Positions 1-10,846 of a DNA stretch of 64,000 bases are shown one piece after another. The position numbers and the translations under genes were made by a program. Numbering within the stretch: position 1 is the stretch's first letter; every line of letters starts with the position of its first letter. The notes beneath the pieces are model-generated. The model saw nothing but the letters and a program-made list of their open reading frames with translations, ran no database searches and had not been told where the DNA came from. This DNA comes from Albifimbria verrucaria (Eukaryota > Ascomycota > Sordariomycetes > Hypocreales > Stachybotryaceae), in the NCBI GenBank assembly GCA_020081605.1, contig JAHREC010000018.1, positions 1,798,001 to 1,862,000 on the forward strand, read 5' to 3'.

Positions 1-1005
1 AGGGTGTCCCAGAAGACAATATCGCCATTCCAGATACCGGTGATGATTTTCTGGACAATGTGCTGGCTAAGAAAACGCTTGGCATTGGCAACAGCAGCAA
101 TCTCCAAGGCGTTGAGCGTCTTGAAGGCACTCGTAGGATCGGCGTCTGCATCTCCATCAAGGACACCAGTTTCAGAGTACATGGTCAGGCGAGAAAGTGA
201 GCTCAGCAGCTGCGTTTTCCTGAGGCTACCGCCTATGGGGTTAGAGGGGCGGGCGTCGTCACCCGTGAGCGGGCCGTGGCCGAGTAGGGGTGAACCCTCG
301 CCAGCCTCCTCGTCTACATCTCCGATGTGTGTCTCATGTGCAGGTTCTTTGATATCTGGGAGTTCGTAAAGGCAGAAGTTGACAGCATCACGCTCTGAGA
401 GGCGAGTGAGGAACCTCCAGGCTACGATTTCACACGCATTAGAGCGGGCCTCGCCTAGGCTAGGATTCTCTGCATCAGTTGCATAATGCCATTTGAGTGC
501 CCTATGATGGAGGAGCTGTCATCAGTCATGTTTCATTGGTGGTATGGGACAAACTTACAGGAGTGCGTTGACAATGGCAGGGTTAGTGCATGATTCAACT
601 AGGTGGTCGACGAGAACGCGAAGACAGTTGCCCGCCGCAGTGGTTCGTAATTGCTCAAAGGTACTAGGGAGTTCAATAGAGTCTTTGAAATAGCTAGAGA
701 GGAATGTTCTTGTCAGTAAATGAAATGATATCTGACGCCTAGGCATGCACAAAGAGGTGAGAACTGAGTGGCTGAAAAGCCACCACCACCCTAATAGGCC
801 ATCCCATCCACGCTGATCTTGGGGAGAAAAGAATGGGTGCGCGACGCTAAACGACCACTGGTCAGGATACTCACAATGAGAGTTTCTGTACCACTTTCCG
901 AAAATCATCATCAGGGGCTATGTCAGGGAGGTCGAAGTCGTGACGAGCGGAGACGGGGCTCATGTCACGGACGGGCTGGGGACGGGCCCTGACGCGGATC
1001 GGCAT
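1..1005 (-). CDS. YVC1: Yvc1-like vacuolar TRP cation channel, N-terminal part (cut by window edge)
   Basis: The gene runs leftward off the window, so only the cytosolic N-terminal region is present. I read three exons: 1005-875, 693-559 and 501-1 (continuing), with introns of 181 and 57 bases (GTGAGT and GTAAGT donors, acceptors after CTCTCTAG and ATCATAG). All junctions keep frame. The diagnostic part is the segment reading LNALEIAAVANAKRF followed by a conserved IWNGDIVFWD-type motif near positions 1-110, which matches the block before the first membrane helix of yeast Yvc1 and fungal TRP-like channels. Members of this family release calcium from the vacuole in response to stretch or oxidative stress. 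The start at 1005 (MPIRVRARPQ) is the ATG just before the conserved sequence; an in-frame upstream ATG at 1248 exists but its extension looks like leader. Pore and helices lie outside the window, so channel function is inferred from the N-terminal domain only. Confidence 0.65.
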
Positions 1006-1763
1006 TTTTCGTTCTTTCCGACTCAGGCTGATTGCGAGGTTGATGCCTGAAGGGATGTGAGTGCCCTGTCCGTATGGATTGATGAAGAATCGAGAGGGGT
1101 CTGGGTGGGAAGTGGGAAGTCCGAGATCAGATGGTGTTGTGCCCCTGATACAAAACAAGCCTCGGGACTGGAGCCCGCTAGGTGGCTTAGCGGGCAGATA
1201 CAGGTGCACGAGGTACCTTACCCCGTAGTACTTGACGCACCAGCCCATGGGCTTGGCTTTAGTGGATGCAGCTCGTCATAATCACTACACTACGAGATAC
1301 CTATGTATGTACTGTACGTGCGCTATGCCTTATCGGAGGCCGCCATTGCCTTATCGGTGGGGCTGAAGATGGGAACCGCCGTCCTGGGTCGCGCTGGATC
1401 ATGCCTACATAGTCCCTACTTGGGAATCTAGAACACCCGGCATCTTAAACCCTTTCAGCATTGCTTTTCGCCGTCCGCCAATCTCATTCCCTGGTCGGTC
1501 ATTATGGTGGCTCAGCAGGGACATGAACACATTACTTTTAACAGTCGCCTCTAGTCATGCGGAAGGCACACTTTGACCATGTACTATCTATGGAGCTGAA
1601 GCTCTAGACCCTGGAGCTGAACGTTCGGCTTACAGTGGCTTCAAAATCGCAAGGCTAGATGACCTGGTCAGCTCCGTTGTCATAAATATTCCTTGGTCCA
1701 GTCGTTTCAATGCACGGGTGGCCCTGATCCGTTGGACTCGCATCATTCTGTTCACTTCGCATC
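1006..1763. other. Intergenic, divergent promoter region
   Basis: Lies between the Yvc1-like gene (leftward) and the membrane protein starting at 1764. It must contain both promoters. Short open frames here lack family resemblance and introns. I see no RNA gene or repeat. Confidence 0.5.
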
Positions 1764-3546
1764 GTGGCAATGGCTCCAAGCAGTAACCGATGGCGCATCC
1801 CATTCACCAGGTCTGGTGAACGGCACAACTCTGCAACCACATTGCCATCGCCAGCACTTCCAGCTCAATACCAAAGCGGCAGCGTCTTGCAGCAAGGCGT
1901 CGGTGTTACTCATGGATCAACCATTGCACCGTCGCCTTCTGTCGAACCGCCGCAAGTGTCTGCCTACAAGTTCAACGCTTCGCCTTCGCCAGCATACACC
2001 GGCTACTCACCATATTCAAGTGGAGCACCTCATTATTCTCCGTACAATGAAGAGCTTTCCCAACAACCGGGCGGGTCGAACTCGTTCCCTTTGGAGCATA
2101 TTCCCGAATCAGAAGAACCCTCAATACGGGAGGCCTCGTTAGATGGGCAATCAGAGGATGGGCAAATAGAGGAAGCACCCAGACAATCTCCTCTGCCTTT
2201 ACAAACCGGCCAGCTCTCTGGAGAGTCGCAATCTACGCAGGATCCGCTCACCTCTCCAGTCTCAATGCCACCATATCTCGAAGTTGAATTTCCCGGGCCT
2301 CTTGTTATTCCTAGAAAGCCTCAGATGAATCCAGCAGCCTTTGCCATTACGCCGAGTACTGGGCCTCGACCCCTGATGATATAGTCTTGCATAACGAAGT
2401 TACCCGCCATGGGGCTATATTCAACTCGGAAGCCTTTGGGACGTCTACAGAGGCAGCCTACCAAGTAGCAATTGCCCCTCCAGTGACGTCGCGACCGCCT
2501 CCGCCAAGTATCCTCATTGATCCATCGGTTCTCGATGCCAACGAGCAAACCAGGCGGCCACAATCTCCACTCAATAGCATGGGCTTGAACACAACGACTT
2601 GGGCCTCAGGTTCTGAAGCCATCAGTAGCTTAGCACCTCCCGTGGGCAACAACCCTATGAGCTCGCCAAACCCAAACACAGCCAGCTCGGAAGCTGGGAT
2701 AGATGATCTCGTCGCAGATAAACCTGGGGTAGGGCAAAATGGTAGAGGCGGTCCCGTTCCAACGCAGCTGGCCTACTACGACGTAACTAAACCGACGTGC
2801 TCTGTCAACTTGGTGTGCTACAGATCCGGGGCCAAGGGCTGCGACTTGCAACAGATTCAATGTATTCTGGGTTCCAAATTCACGAGCCAAGAAAGCTTTG
2901 AATACACGCTCAACAAGAACCCTCATCTAATCGATTCGGATGTTCGGTTTTTTCGCGAGATGCGGCGCCTATTTCGAAACGAGATGTCTGGATTTTTCAG
3001 ACGGTCACTATCGCTAAAATCGCTTCGGGCATTTCGTATACTTGCTGTCGGTTATCTTATAGGCTGTGTGTTCGTGAGAAATAACTAACCTAGTCCCTAG
3101 TATACACCGACGACGCGGCCAACTGTTGTACCGTTCGACGACTTCGTTTTGCAGGAGATGATGTATGCGTTCCAACATCCGGACCGATTAAACAGCCAAG
3201 ATGAGTGGATCCAATGGGTTTTCAGGCTCCGTCGCCAGGATAGACGACATGCCATCGAATTCGTCGAGGGCTGGAATACAACCCGCATCGCTATTGCCGG
3301 AACGATTCCGTGGCTCAGCTCTTGCATCGTGGGCATTGCGTGGACCGCAGCGGGCGGGGACATTCAGACAGCGTTTACGGTTGCGAGCTTCATTCTAACT
3401 TCCTCTTCTGGTATGTTCCCTTTAACAAGGAAATATTTAGAACGGTAATCTAGAAGGACTTGTGCTGACTACATGGGATACTAGTAATACTTGCTCTTTT
3501 GGCGATCATTAGCGGCATAGAGTCATCCGGTCGGACGGTGATATGA
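1764..3546 (+). CDS. Conserved fungal membrane protein of unknown function (one frame break)
   Basis: Joined product about 551 residues. Exons: 1764-3046, 3101-3410, 3485-3546. The N-terminal half is a Ser/Pro/Gln-rich low-complexity region. The C-terminal part is folded-looking: a Cys-containing block (CSVNLVCYRSGAKGCDLQQ), then a helical segment ending in RHAIEFVEGWNTTRIAIAG, then two hydrophobic helices and a short tail completed by exon 3. This architecture recurs in Sordariomycete proteins of unknown function, from my general memory of such sequences. Near 2341 the frame changes: the upstream frame ends at a stop at 2384, while the next frame reads AEYWASTPDDIVLHNEV without interruption. 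One extra T in the TTT run would restore a continuous product. Intron 2 has a classical donor and a GTGCTGAC branch. Intron 1 uses a weaker GTCGGT donor but has an AACTAAC branch and keeps frame. No function can be assigned. Confidence 0.6.
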
Positions 3547-4581
3547 ATCATGGTCGGTTGTATAGTGTTAAAATCCATGGCTAATCCGGCAATCTATTAC
3601 GATACGGCGGGTCCTATTTTGAAGAAATCTCAGGAAGACTTCCTCTATAATGCCGATATGCCTCGTTTACAAACGGGCCGTTGATACCCTCTAGTGTTAG
3701 TAACTGTCGTATTCCAGCCTATCATCTTCAAACAACAACGAAAGATACATGGCGATGCATAGAAATTACATACTGTTAGAGGGCATGGGCTTGGGTGATT
3801 GCGCGTCCCCGCCTATGCAGAGATCAGCACTTGTAAGCCGCCACGGCTTGCGAGGATGGAACATTCAACTGGTGGAGCTCGAAATAACTCTGTGTAGAAA
3901 TCACAAAAGGTCTAGAATAAAATTACGCTATGAAATCAATCAGAATAATACATGAATTCGAATTGAGGCTTTGCTTGGAACGCCTAAGACTGGACGTTTC
4001 GTCGAGCTAGACATGGGTAACGTTGCGGTAAAATGTATCCCTTGCAATGGCGCTAGTCATCGATCTTCGATATGGCCTAGTCAACGCCCTTCCCTTTCCT
4101 ATTAAACGAACTGTCCATTCACTTACACGGTAGCTGCCGCTCAAGTGGAGATGCTCTACTCCGTTGACGGGCCAAGCCCGGCCATGGAAGCCATTCTGCT
4201 CGAACAAGCCCCTGCAGCGAACTCCCTGTGGGGCCGGATGGATTATCATGCCAGCTTAGCTTTGGCGAGCCGGCCATACGCGTCCACTACGTAATACCCA
4301 TGGTAAGGCTGTCGCGGCCTCAGCCATGGGCAGCGGTGGGAATGGTGTTTGGCGATGGCTGTCCAAGCCTCAATTGCGGCGTAGGTCTGAGATGAGTACT
4401 GCCATGTACTTAGTATAATGATTGTGTTGCTAAGGCTCCGCAGAGGTGGTATAAGACAATGGAATTTCCTCCAATAGAGGAAATAAGGGAATCAAGATAG
4501 CCCAACAGTCAAGCCAGCAATATCGAACACCCATTTCCTCAGCTCTTGATACGGCAACTCACCTAAAGCACCAAGTACGTG
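3547..4581. other. Intergenic
   Basis: About 1 kb between the membrane protein and the RTA1-like gene. No open frame here has codon bias, introns or family motifs like its neighbours. The downstream end presumably holds the promoter of the RTA1-like gene. Confidence 0.5.
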
Positions 4582-5819
4582 ATGGGTACCCCAACGATCA
4601 CCTCCGACCCATCCGTCGTCTCGGAATCTGCCTTTCCAAGCTGCATAACTGCAGTGCCGGGCAAGTATGGTTATGTGCCGCCGAGTGCTTGTAACGCCAA
4701 TTATTTGTTCAATCCCAGTTTTGCCGGTAACTTGGGCTTCGCAGTCGTTTTTGGCCTGTCATTTACGCTGCACTTCATTGAAGCCATATTATTCAAAAAG
4801 GTTGGTCCTGTACAGCCACGCTTAGAGCAGCTATACTTGCCATCTTCTAAATCTGGTGGCTGACAAGATAACAGAGGTTCTGTTGGGTGCTTCTTATGGG
4901 AGCGGGTTGGGAAACGGCCGCCTTTGTAATACGCACTTTGGGTGCACATGACCAGCAGCAGGAGCAATATGCCATCTGGGGTCAATTGCTGTTCCTCCTG
5001 GCACCGCTATGTGAGTGTTGCATCGGCTTTCTGATGACACCCAGCCCCTAACATTGCATCGCAGGGGTCAACGCATTCGCCTACATGACCGTGGCACGCA
5101 TGGTTTACTTCGCCCTGCCAGATAAGCAGGTGTGGGGCATCAAGGCAATACGCCTGACCGTGCTCTTCGTGTGGCTCGATGTCGTCTGCTTCCTGATCCA
5201 GGTTGGAGGCGGCTCCATCTTGTCGAGCGACGATATCAAGGTCGTACAAATCGGCCAGAAGATCTACATGGCCGGCATTGGCGTGCAGATGGGCTTCATT
5301 CTCATCTTCGGATCCATGACGATTGCCTTTTACTTGAAGCTGCGCCAGTTGAGCGGGAACCAGATTAAACGGGTAAAGATTCTTACATGGGCAATGTTGG
5401 CGCTTCTGATTCTGATCCTGGTAAGCCCTGAGCCTGTTGGTTGCCTATTGGTTGCCTATTGGAGTTGCTAACCGTTGACAAAAGATTCGAATCATCTTCC
5501 GTCTCGTTGAGTTCGGGCCAGGCGTGGACGAGAACAATCCCCTCCTGGGGAGCGAATACTATGCCTTCTTCTTAGATGCGTTCCCCATGGCCATCAGTCT
5601 GGTGCTACTCAACGCAGTGCACCCGGGCATGGTGTTGCAGGGACCCGACAGCGAGTTCCCACGCGTTAGCCGCGCGGAGAAGAAGGCGTTGAAGCAGCAA
5701 AGAAGGACGAGAAGCGGCAGCGCAAAGCCGCCAAGAAGGGTGGGCACCACCACGTTGCGCTTGTGGAGTATGCGAGCCTGGATTCTGACAGGCAGGGAGC
5801 GATGATGGTCGGCGTCTGA
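4582..5819 (+). CDS. RTA1-family membrane protein (lipid-translocating exporter family)
   Basis: Four exons: 4582-4800, 4875-5010, 5065-5420 and 5485 to the end; all junctions are in phase. The protein has seven hydrophobic helices with RTA1 hallmarks: FCWVLLMGAGWETAAFVIRT in helix 2, a YMTVARMVYF helix, a long loop followed by IQVGGGSIL, LRIIFRLVEF-type sequence near helix 6, and the closing block HPGMVLQGPDSEFP before a basic tail. RTA1 members (yeast Rsb1, Rta1) are plasma-membrane proteins linked to sphingoid-base export and azole or 7-aminocholesterol resistance. As sequenced, the tail reads into an alternative frame ending at 5805. Adding one base near 5693 gives a lysine-rich tail (AAKKDEKRQRKAAKKGG) ending at 5819, which is typical for the family, so the true product is probably about 348 residues. 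Substrate is unknown. Confidence 0.88.
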
Positions 5820-7414
5820 TGGTGTGAGAAACCCATGCACCCGCATGCACATGGGCGCGCTCTTCTTACCCACGCACATGTGAGACACGCATGAGGGCAT
5901 GGCACCTTGTGCGCGGTCGGAAGTGCGTGCATTTGAAGAGTGCACATTGGGGGCTATTTTGGGTGCACGATAGTTTACCTGTATAAGTAAATTTTGGCTT
6001 CTTTTTTTTTCTTGGGTAGCATGACTGGGAATGGGTGGGGACTATTTCGAGGCACTTTTTGCATCTATTGCGGTAAAAGTTCCTGGGTTGTATTTGAATA
6101 GATTAATGATGAGTAGACATGATACATGTTCTTTGAGCGTGAGTGTTTTAGACGGATCGAACTCGCTACACTTTGACCACATGGGCGGATCCTTTCACGG
6201 GATGATCAAGCTTTGTCCAGGCCAAGGCCCTTTGAGAATCCGAAACGCGGGTCTTTGAGCCAAACGGAATGTGGGTGTGGTGACGATGGGTTTTTGAGAC
6301 GCGAGGTGACGAAGACAATCAAGGGACTGTTTCTCGTGCGGGACTTGGCTGTGGAAGGAGCAGCGACGCAGCGACGTTTCACGAAGCAGTCTCAGGAGAA
6401 GAGTCTCAGGGAGAAAGGGGCTCCGGAGCGAGGTAACAGTGGGTAAGATGATATCGTAACACAGCAGCGTGTGCGGCTACTCAATCTTGGGCCGGATGAA
6501 GAAGATGCCCCATCGACGATGGCGTCCCGACGGAACGGGCAGACCGCATTTGTCTTACACGGCTCTGTGTCTTGCAGCACGCGTGGGAGGGCGAGGAGGG
6601 ATGGATGGGTGATGGGTGATGGGGGAGAGGAACATGCCGCAACAGGACTTGCGATTGGTGGTGTTAAGCGCTCTATTGGAGAGAGGGCTGTCAAGAATGA
6701 CGGCAACTAGTGGTGGATGACGGTGAAAGGGTTGCATTCGAGGCCTGATTTTAGGACCCAGGTCAAGAAAGAATGTCGAAGATGCATAAAGATGTGCAGT
6801 CATCACAGGCACAAGGGGACGAGGGAAAAGTGGTACGTACCTGCGCCCACAGCCGCCCTGTCTAACAGTCCAGTGCTAAAAATACGACGGGAGCTGTGGA
6901 GCTTGTTCCCTTAGCGTGTGAAGCGGAACTTTTTCCACACTGTGACAGTGCCAGAAATCTCCACCACGTTGCACAGTGTCAACAAGACAAAGACAACGGT
7001 CGGCTAGCGTGCTCGTATTGTCCGTGGCTGAACTGGGCAGTTGTGCCTTGGTAGCCGTACTTAGTACTGTATGTAGTCCTATATTGTGCTGCACAAGGAA
7101 TATCGCCCATCTAATTGTGGAAGATTCTTGCATGCAGTTGCTATGCTATACATACAGTAGTACAGTCAGTACTGCACCAATCTTACACCACAGCAGCCTG
7201 GTGGTCATCATGTCCCCATTTTACCCCGACACACCACACCAAGCATTGGCACCAAACTGAGGCTATTTCCAAAACACTCATCCACTCCTCTACCATCGGC
7301 CCCGTCCCTTGTGCCAGCGGAGACAATTCACCACAGCGACGACCCCTGCACGCTGCACGCTGCAACTGCCCAGAAGTCACAACCGTTGGTCCATTCGTTA
7401 GTTAATTGCCGGGC

Positions 7415-7480
7415 CCTTGTCTGGGTCTGGGTCCTGGTCCTGGTCTGGTCTGGCCTGGCTTGGCTTGGCCTGCGCACTTC
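7415..7480 (+). repeat. CTGG/CTTGG-type simple repeat
   Basis: A run of imperfect pentamer and hexamer copies (CTGGGT, CTGGTC, CTGGCTTGG) in the pyrimidine-rich leader region. It may be promoter low-complexity sequence; no function is evident. Confidence 0.6.
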
Positions 7481-7725
7481 TCGCTCTCTCCCTTGCCAGC
7501 CTCCTCTCTCCCCCGGTCTCCCAGTCTCAGCATCAGATTAAAGGACGAATAATCTCTGCCTGTCTGGCCCTGGCTCTGCTCTTGTTACCTGCTCTTCCTT
7601 CCGCGAGCGTCTATCCATACCTCAACCTGGTCTCTTTGATGATTCATCCATAACATCTATCTCAAACGGCAATCTTGCCTTGCTGCGGAAATAAGGCAGA
7701 CCTCGTAATATTCTTTGTCGATACG

Positions 7726-7743
7726 ATGGTCCCCACTGCCTGA
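7726..7743 (+). promoter_or_regulatory. Short upstream ORF (5 codons)
   Basis: ATG GTC CCC ACT GCC TGA, about 480 bases before the start at 8204. It matters only if the transcript starts upstream of it, which the sequence alone does not show. Confidence 0.3.
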
Positions 7744-7910
7744 TCGACCAGCTCTCTTGGACAGCCGATCTGCCTTGCGAGAGAACCCCATCCTTGTCAC
7801 CTCGGAGCCACCCACCTCAGTGTGCGACCAATCGAACCAGCCTCAGCAGCTGAGCGAGGCAGGGCTGGTTGTCTTGCCTCTCCCGCCGACACGGGTCGGA
7901 GCCCCTGTCC

Positions 7911-8030
7911 ATGTTATATTATTCTTTCCTTCCATCTTATTATCGGCCTTCCGGCCGGTTGCCCTGGCCTGACCCAGCTTCATTTCCACGTTGTTGCCCG
8001 CCTCCCACTTTTTCGCCCAACGGCGCGTAA
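7911..8030 (+). promoter_or_regulatory. Upstream ORF (39 codons) in probable leader
   Basis: An ATG at 7911 opens a 39-codon frame that stops at 8030, 173 bases before the main start at 8204 and out of frame with it. If transcribed it would be expected to lower translation of the surface protein. The peptide resembles nothing I know. Confidence 0.35.
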
Positions 8031-8203
8031 TCGACGACTCGCTTTGTCCCAGGCCAACAAACAACTAGCATTGTTTCAAAACAGCACACGCTTCAGCTTT
8101 CCCGTTACATCAGTCGATCCTCGCCCATTATTCTCAGAAATCAGCTTTTTGAATTTTTTCTCTCCTCTCGGTCGTCATTTCGTCCTCGCAGAGGTATTGC
8201 CAA

Positions 8204-9717
8204 ATGCTTCTGCCGGACTTCTTCGTGCGCCTGCCGCCCGCGGCCGCGCTGCTCGTCCTGTGCAGCATCTTCCAGGCTACCGACGCTGAGTCCCTGCCTC
8301 TACAGACGAAGACTGTCGACCTTCGCGAACTCCACGTACTGCCATGGCCGCCCGTCGAGACGCTCGCTCCCGATATCCCCAGTGCTCCACGCCCTGCGGC
8401 TACGCCAGCTCAATACCGTCTGCGGCTACCTAGGGGTGATCCAGATCTACCGGCGACTTGTTCGGCTGGCTCACACTGCGCTGCCGACGTCGACCACAGC
8501 GCTATCGGCTGCTGTCCAAACGACGGGCCTTGCACGCAGGGCGTGTTTACCGGTTGCGTAGACTCCAACAGCGGCCCCAGACCGAGCTCAACCCCTACAT
8601 CTACACTTGTCAGGGCGATAACCTCTGCTACAAGAACGAATTCGACGGCGGATATTACCAGTACGGCTGTGGCGCATCAAATCTTGCTACCAAGGTCGCT
8701 GCAACAGCACCTGGGCAATCGGCACTCGAAATCGTCAGCCTATCTGTGGCTTTGACGGCCAACCCGACGACATTGTCAGAGCCAACCACCATCTGGACAG
8801 TCACATCCAAAGAATCAACCTCCACTCGTGAGACGACGAGCGACGAAACCTCCTCCTCCTCAACGAGCTCCAAGGCAACCTCTACCAGCCGAGCAACGTC
8901 TTCTAAAACCTCATCATCTGAAACTACCGCTTCTGAAACTACCGCTTCGTCGTCCGAGTCAGAAACATCGAAAACTGAAACTGCCACATCCACCGAGGCG
9001 ACCACTTCTAGCACTGCACCTGCTGACGCCGCACCCGTGGCTGACGAAAGTCGTACAAAGAACACCGGTGCCATCATTGGCGGTACCATAGGCGGTGTGC
9101 TCGGTGCCGTTATTATCATTGCTCTGATCGCCATCCTGCTCCGGCGCCGGAGGGGCAACGTCCGTGAAGGCCCTGGGCCGAATCAGAGCTCTGAGTTCAT
9201 CAGGTAAGAAACTTGACTCTTCATAACCTGCTGATGTTGGTTTGCTAATCAAATCTTTAGAAGTCCAATTGACGGTGCCAACGGTCACAACTTCGTTCCC
9301 TTGGCGACTGCCCAGGAAGTTAGACAGGTCGAGCCGGCTCCAATCGTGCCCTTAGCTTACGCGCACCCTGGCAACCGTATGCAGGAGTACGACAACCTCG
9401 TCACCAGCCCTTACGCGCGCGACTCGGACGACTATTCCCAAGGCAGCGGCATTGCAGTCGGCGGCGTGGCTGCTGGGAGCGCGGGGCCAAGGTTGGAGCA
9501 AGACGAGATTCCGCTGACACGGGATGTCCCTACCTTCCAGCCTCCGACCAGTGATCCACCTGTTCTGATACCCCAACCTCAAACAGCCCAGGTTGTCCGT
9601 GAGGAGGACAATACCAACTATACACCACCACAAACATCATATATACCACGAGGCGACGGAGGAGGCCCGCTGTGGCAGCAAAACCGTCAGACGACACGCA
9701 ATCCAACATGGATGTGA
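8204..9717 (+). CDS. Mid2/WSC-like single-pass cell-surface protein (three frame breaks)
   Basis: The joined product is about 486 residues: signal peptide (hydrophobic core AAALLVLCSIFQA), a Cys-rich ectodomain, a Ser/Thr-rich stalk (about residues 190-290), one transmembrane helix (GGVLGAVIIIALIAILL) with an RRRRG stop-transfer, and a Pro-rich cytoplasmic tail. This is the layout of fungal wall-stress sensors and related surface glycoproteins. The ectodomain has conserved blocks such as SAIGCCPNDGPCTQGVFTGC and CQGDNLCYKNEFDGGYYQYG. Exon 1 is 8204-9203 and exon 2 is 9261-9717 (57-base intron, in phase). The ectodomain is spread over three frames: a change between about 8385 and 8400 (+1 or -2), loss of a G near 8433 (VCGYLG then GDPDLPATC), and loss of a C near 8577 (a CCCC run before QTELNPYIYTC). 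Each piece is well conserved, so consensus errors are likelier than decay. Ligand and pathway are inferred only from the architecture. Confidence 0.75.
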
Positions 9718-9754
9718 ACGGGAAAATTACATAGACAGCGTCTGATTCATCATC

Positions 9755-9768
9755 TTTTTTTTTTTTTT
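9755..9768 (+). repeat. T14 tract
   Basis: A run of 14 T residues about 40 bases after the stop codon at 9717, in the probable 3' untranslated region. Its length may be unreliable given the homopolymer losses seen elsewhere. Confidence 0.8.
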
Positions 9769-10390
9769 GGTGAAGGTCGGGTTGCAGCGACCTTGGGTCT
9801 TCTGTGTCTGGAGAGATAATGTGCGATGTTGATATTCATAGGCGTTTTCTGGTAGCGACACGACAAATAGCATTTAGAGCCTGGGCGTTGGGGATGGTAT
9901 GGGGATCTCAACCGGAATGTGCAGATCGGGACGATAGTCTCCTGGTTACCGTTGGTTTACTCATTGCTTTTTTTTTGCTTTTCTTTATCCAGCGTTAAAA
10001 GAGGACGCTGTTCGAGTATATATTATGAAAACAAATACGGCATAATTGCCACCGTTTCGAACCATCAAACAAGCCATGTTTTAGACTGTTGTGAAGTTTG
10101 ACTCGCTAGTCTCCGTACTAGGGTGATGCATGTCTTGCAATGATGCAGTGGCACACGGGACGATCCGATTGCGTCTAGCGGAGATTCAACGTTGCACCCT
10201 AGATTAGATGATCATCCTGTAGCTACAGTGTAGGTGTCATAGAGCGGAGGGTTACATCTACCCTGCCGTCCCTGACTTTTTATGTTAACTTATGCATCGA
10301 TGTAGCATGTTTATATCGTCAACTCGCAGTGCTGCCACAATATTTAGGTCCTCGCGACTGGCGTCTCTGAAACTGAACAGTAAATACACA
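9769..10390. other. Intergenic
   Basis: 3' region of the surface-protein gene and promoter of the small gene at 10391. I see no coding signal; the longest frames are under 110 codons and lack bias. Confidence 0.5.
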
Positions 10391-10846
10391 ATGCCGTCCA
10401 GCAAAGGAAATCCCACGGACCCAGAGCTCAGACAGCAGCTGAAGGAAGGTAAGAGCATCCTGGTCGCTTGTTTGATTCGAGGGACCATGGACTGATAAGC
10501 CAATGCCCTACGGAAAGAGATCATCCAGGAGCCGAACAAAAACGGCGGAGGCCAAGGACAGTGGTCTGCATGGAAGGTAATGCTTTTATTTCCCACAAAT
10601 GCTCAATTGCCCCACTTCACCATTCTTCTTGCTTTTTGTTCGTTCTGTTAAGTTTCATGCATGGGGAGTGCTTGAGTCTAAGGCTGATGTGGTAATTTTG
10701 TGGCCATGCAGGCAAACAAGCTGGCCAAGGAGTACGAGAAACAAGGCGGCGACTACGAAAACGAGCCTGGGTCTAAGAATGAACCCAAGAAGGGTAGTCC
10801 TCAGCACAAAAGTGAGGGAAAGAAGAAGTCAGAGATGGATGAGTAG
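10391..10846 (+). CDS. Small conserved fungal protein, 83 residues
   Basis: Three exons: 10391-10448, 10518-10576 and 10712-10846, with introns of 69 and 135 bases. Junctions are in phase and give one hydrophilic protein of 83 residues. The N-terminus (MPSSKGNPTDPELR) is followed by an amphipathic stretch. The centre reads GQWSAWKANKLAKEYEKQGG, a block I recall from small uncharacterised ascomycete proteins. The C-terminus is Lys/Ser/Glu-rich and ends in DE. There is no signal peptide, membrane helix or Cys. The intact three-exon structure in such a short gene, with conserved motif residues spanning the second splice junction, is the main evidence that it is real. The function is unknown. Confidence 0.75.

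Larger units (their letters stand above)
5820..8203. other. Long gene-free stretch and 5' leader of the downstream surface-protein gene
   Basis: 2.4 kb without a supported coding gene. Open frames on both strands are short, overlap each other and show no family resemblance. From about 7400 to 8203 the + strand is strongly pyrimidine-rich (including a CTGG/CTTGG-type repeat near 7415-7480) and carries small upstream ORFs, consistent with a promoter and long 5' untranslated leader for the gene at 8204. Confidence 0.5.

Noticed and set aside
1693..2142. 149-codon frame overlapping the start of the membrane-protein gene
   Set aside because: Alternative frame of the same region; the frame at 1764 connects to the conserved downstream part.
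8655..9158. 167-codon antisense frame in the surface-protein gene
   Set aside because: Opposite strand of a Ser/Thr-rich stalk; low complexity makes such frames common.
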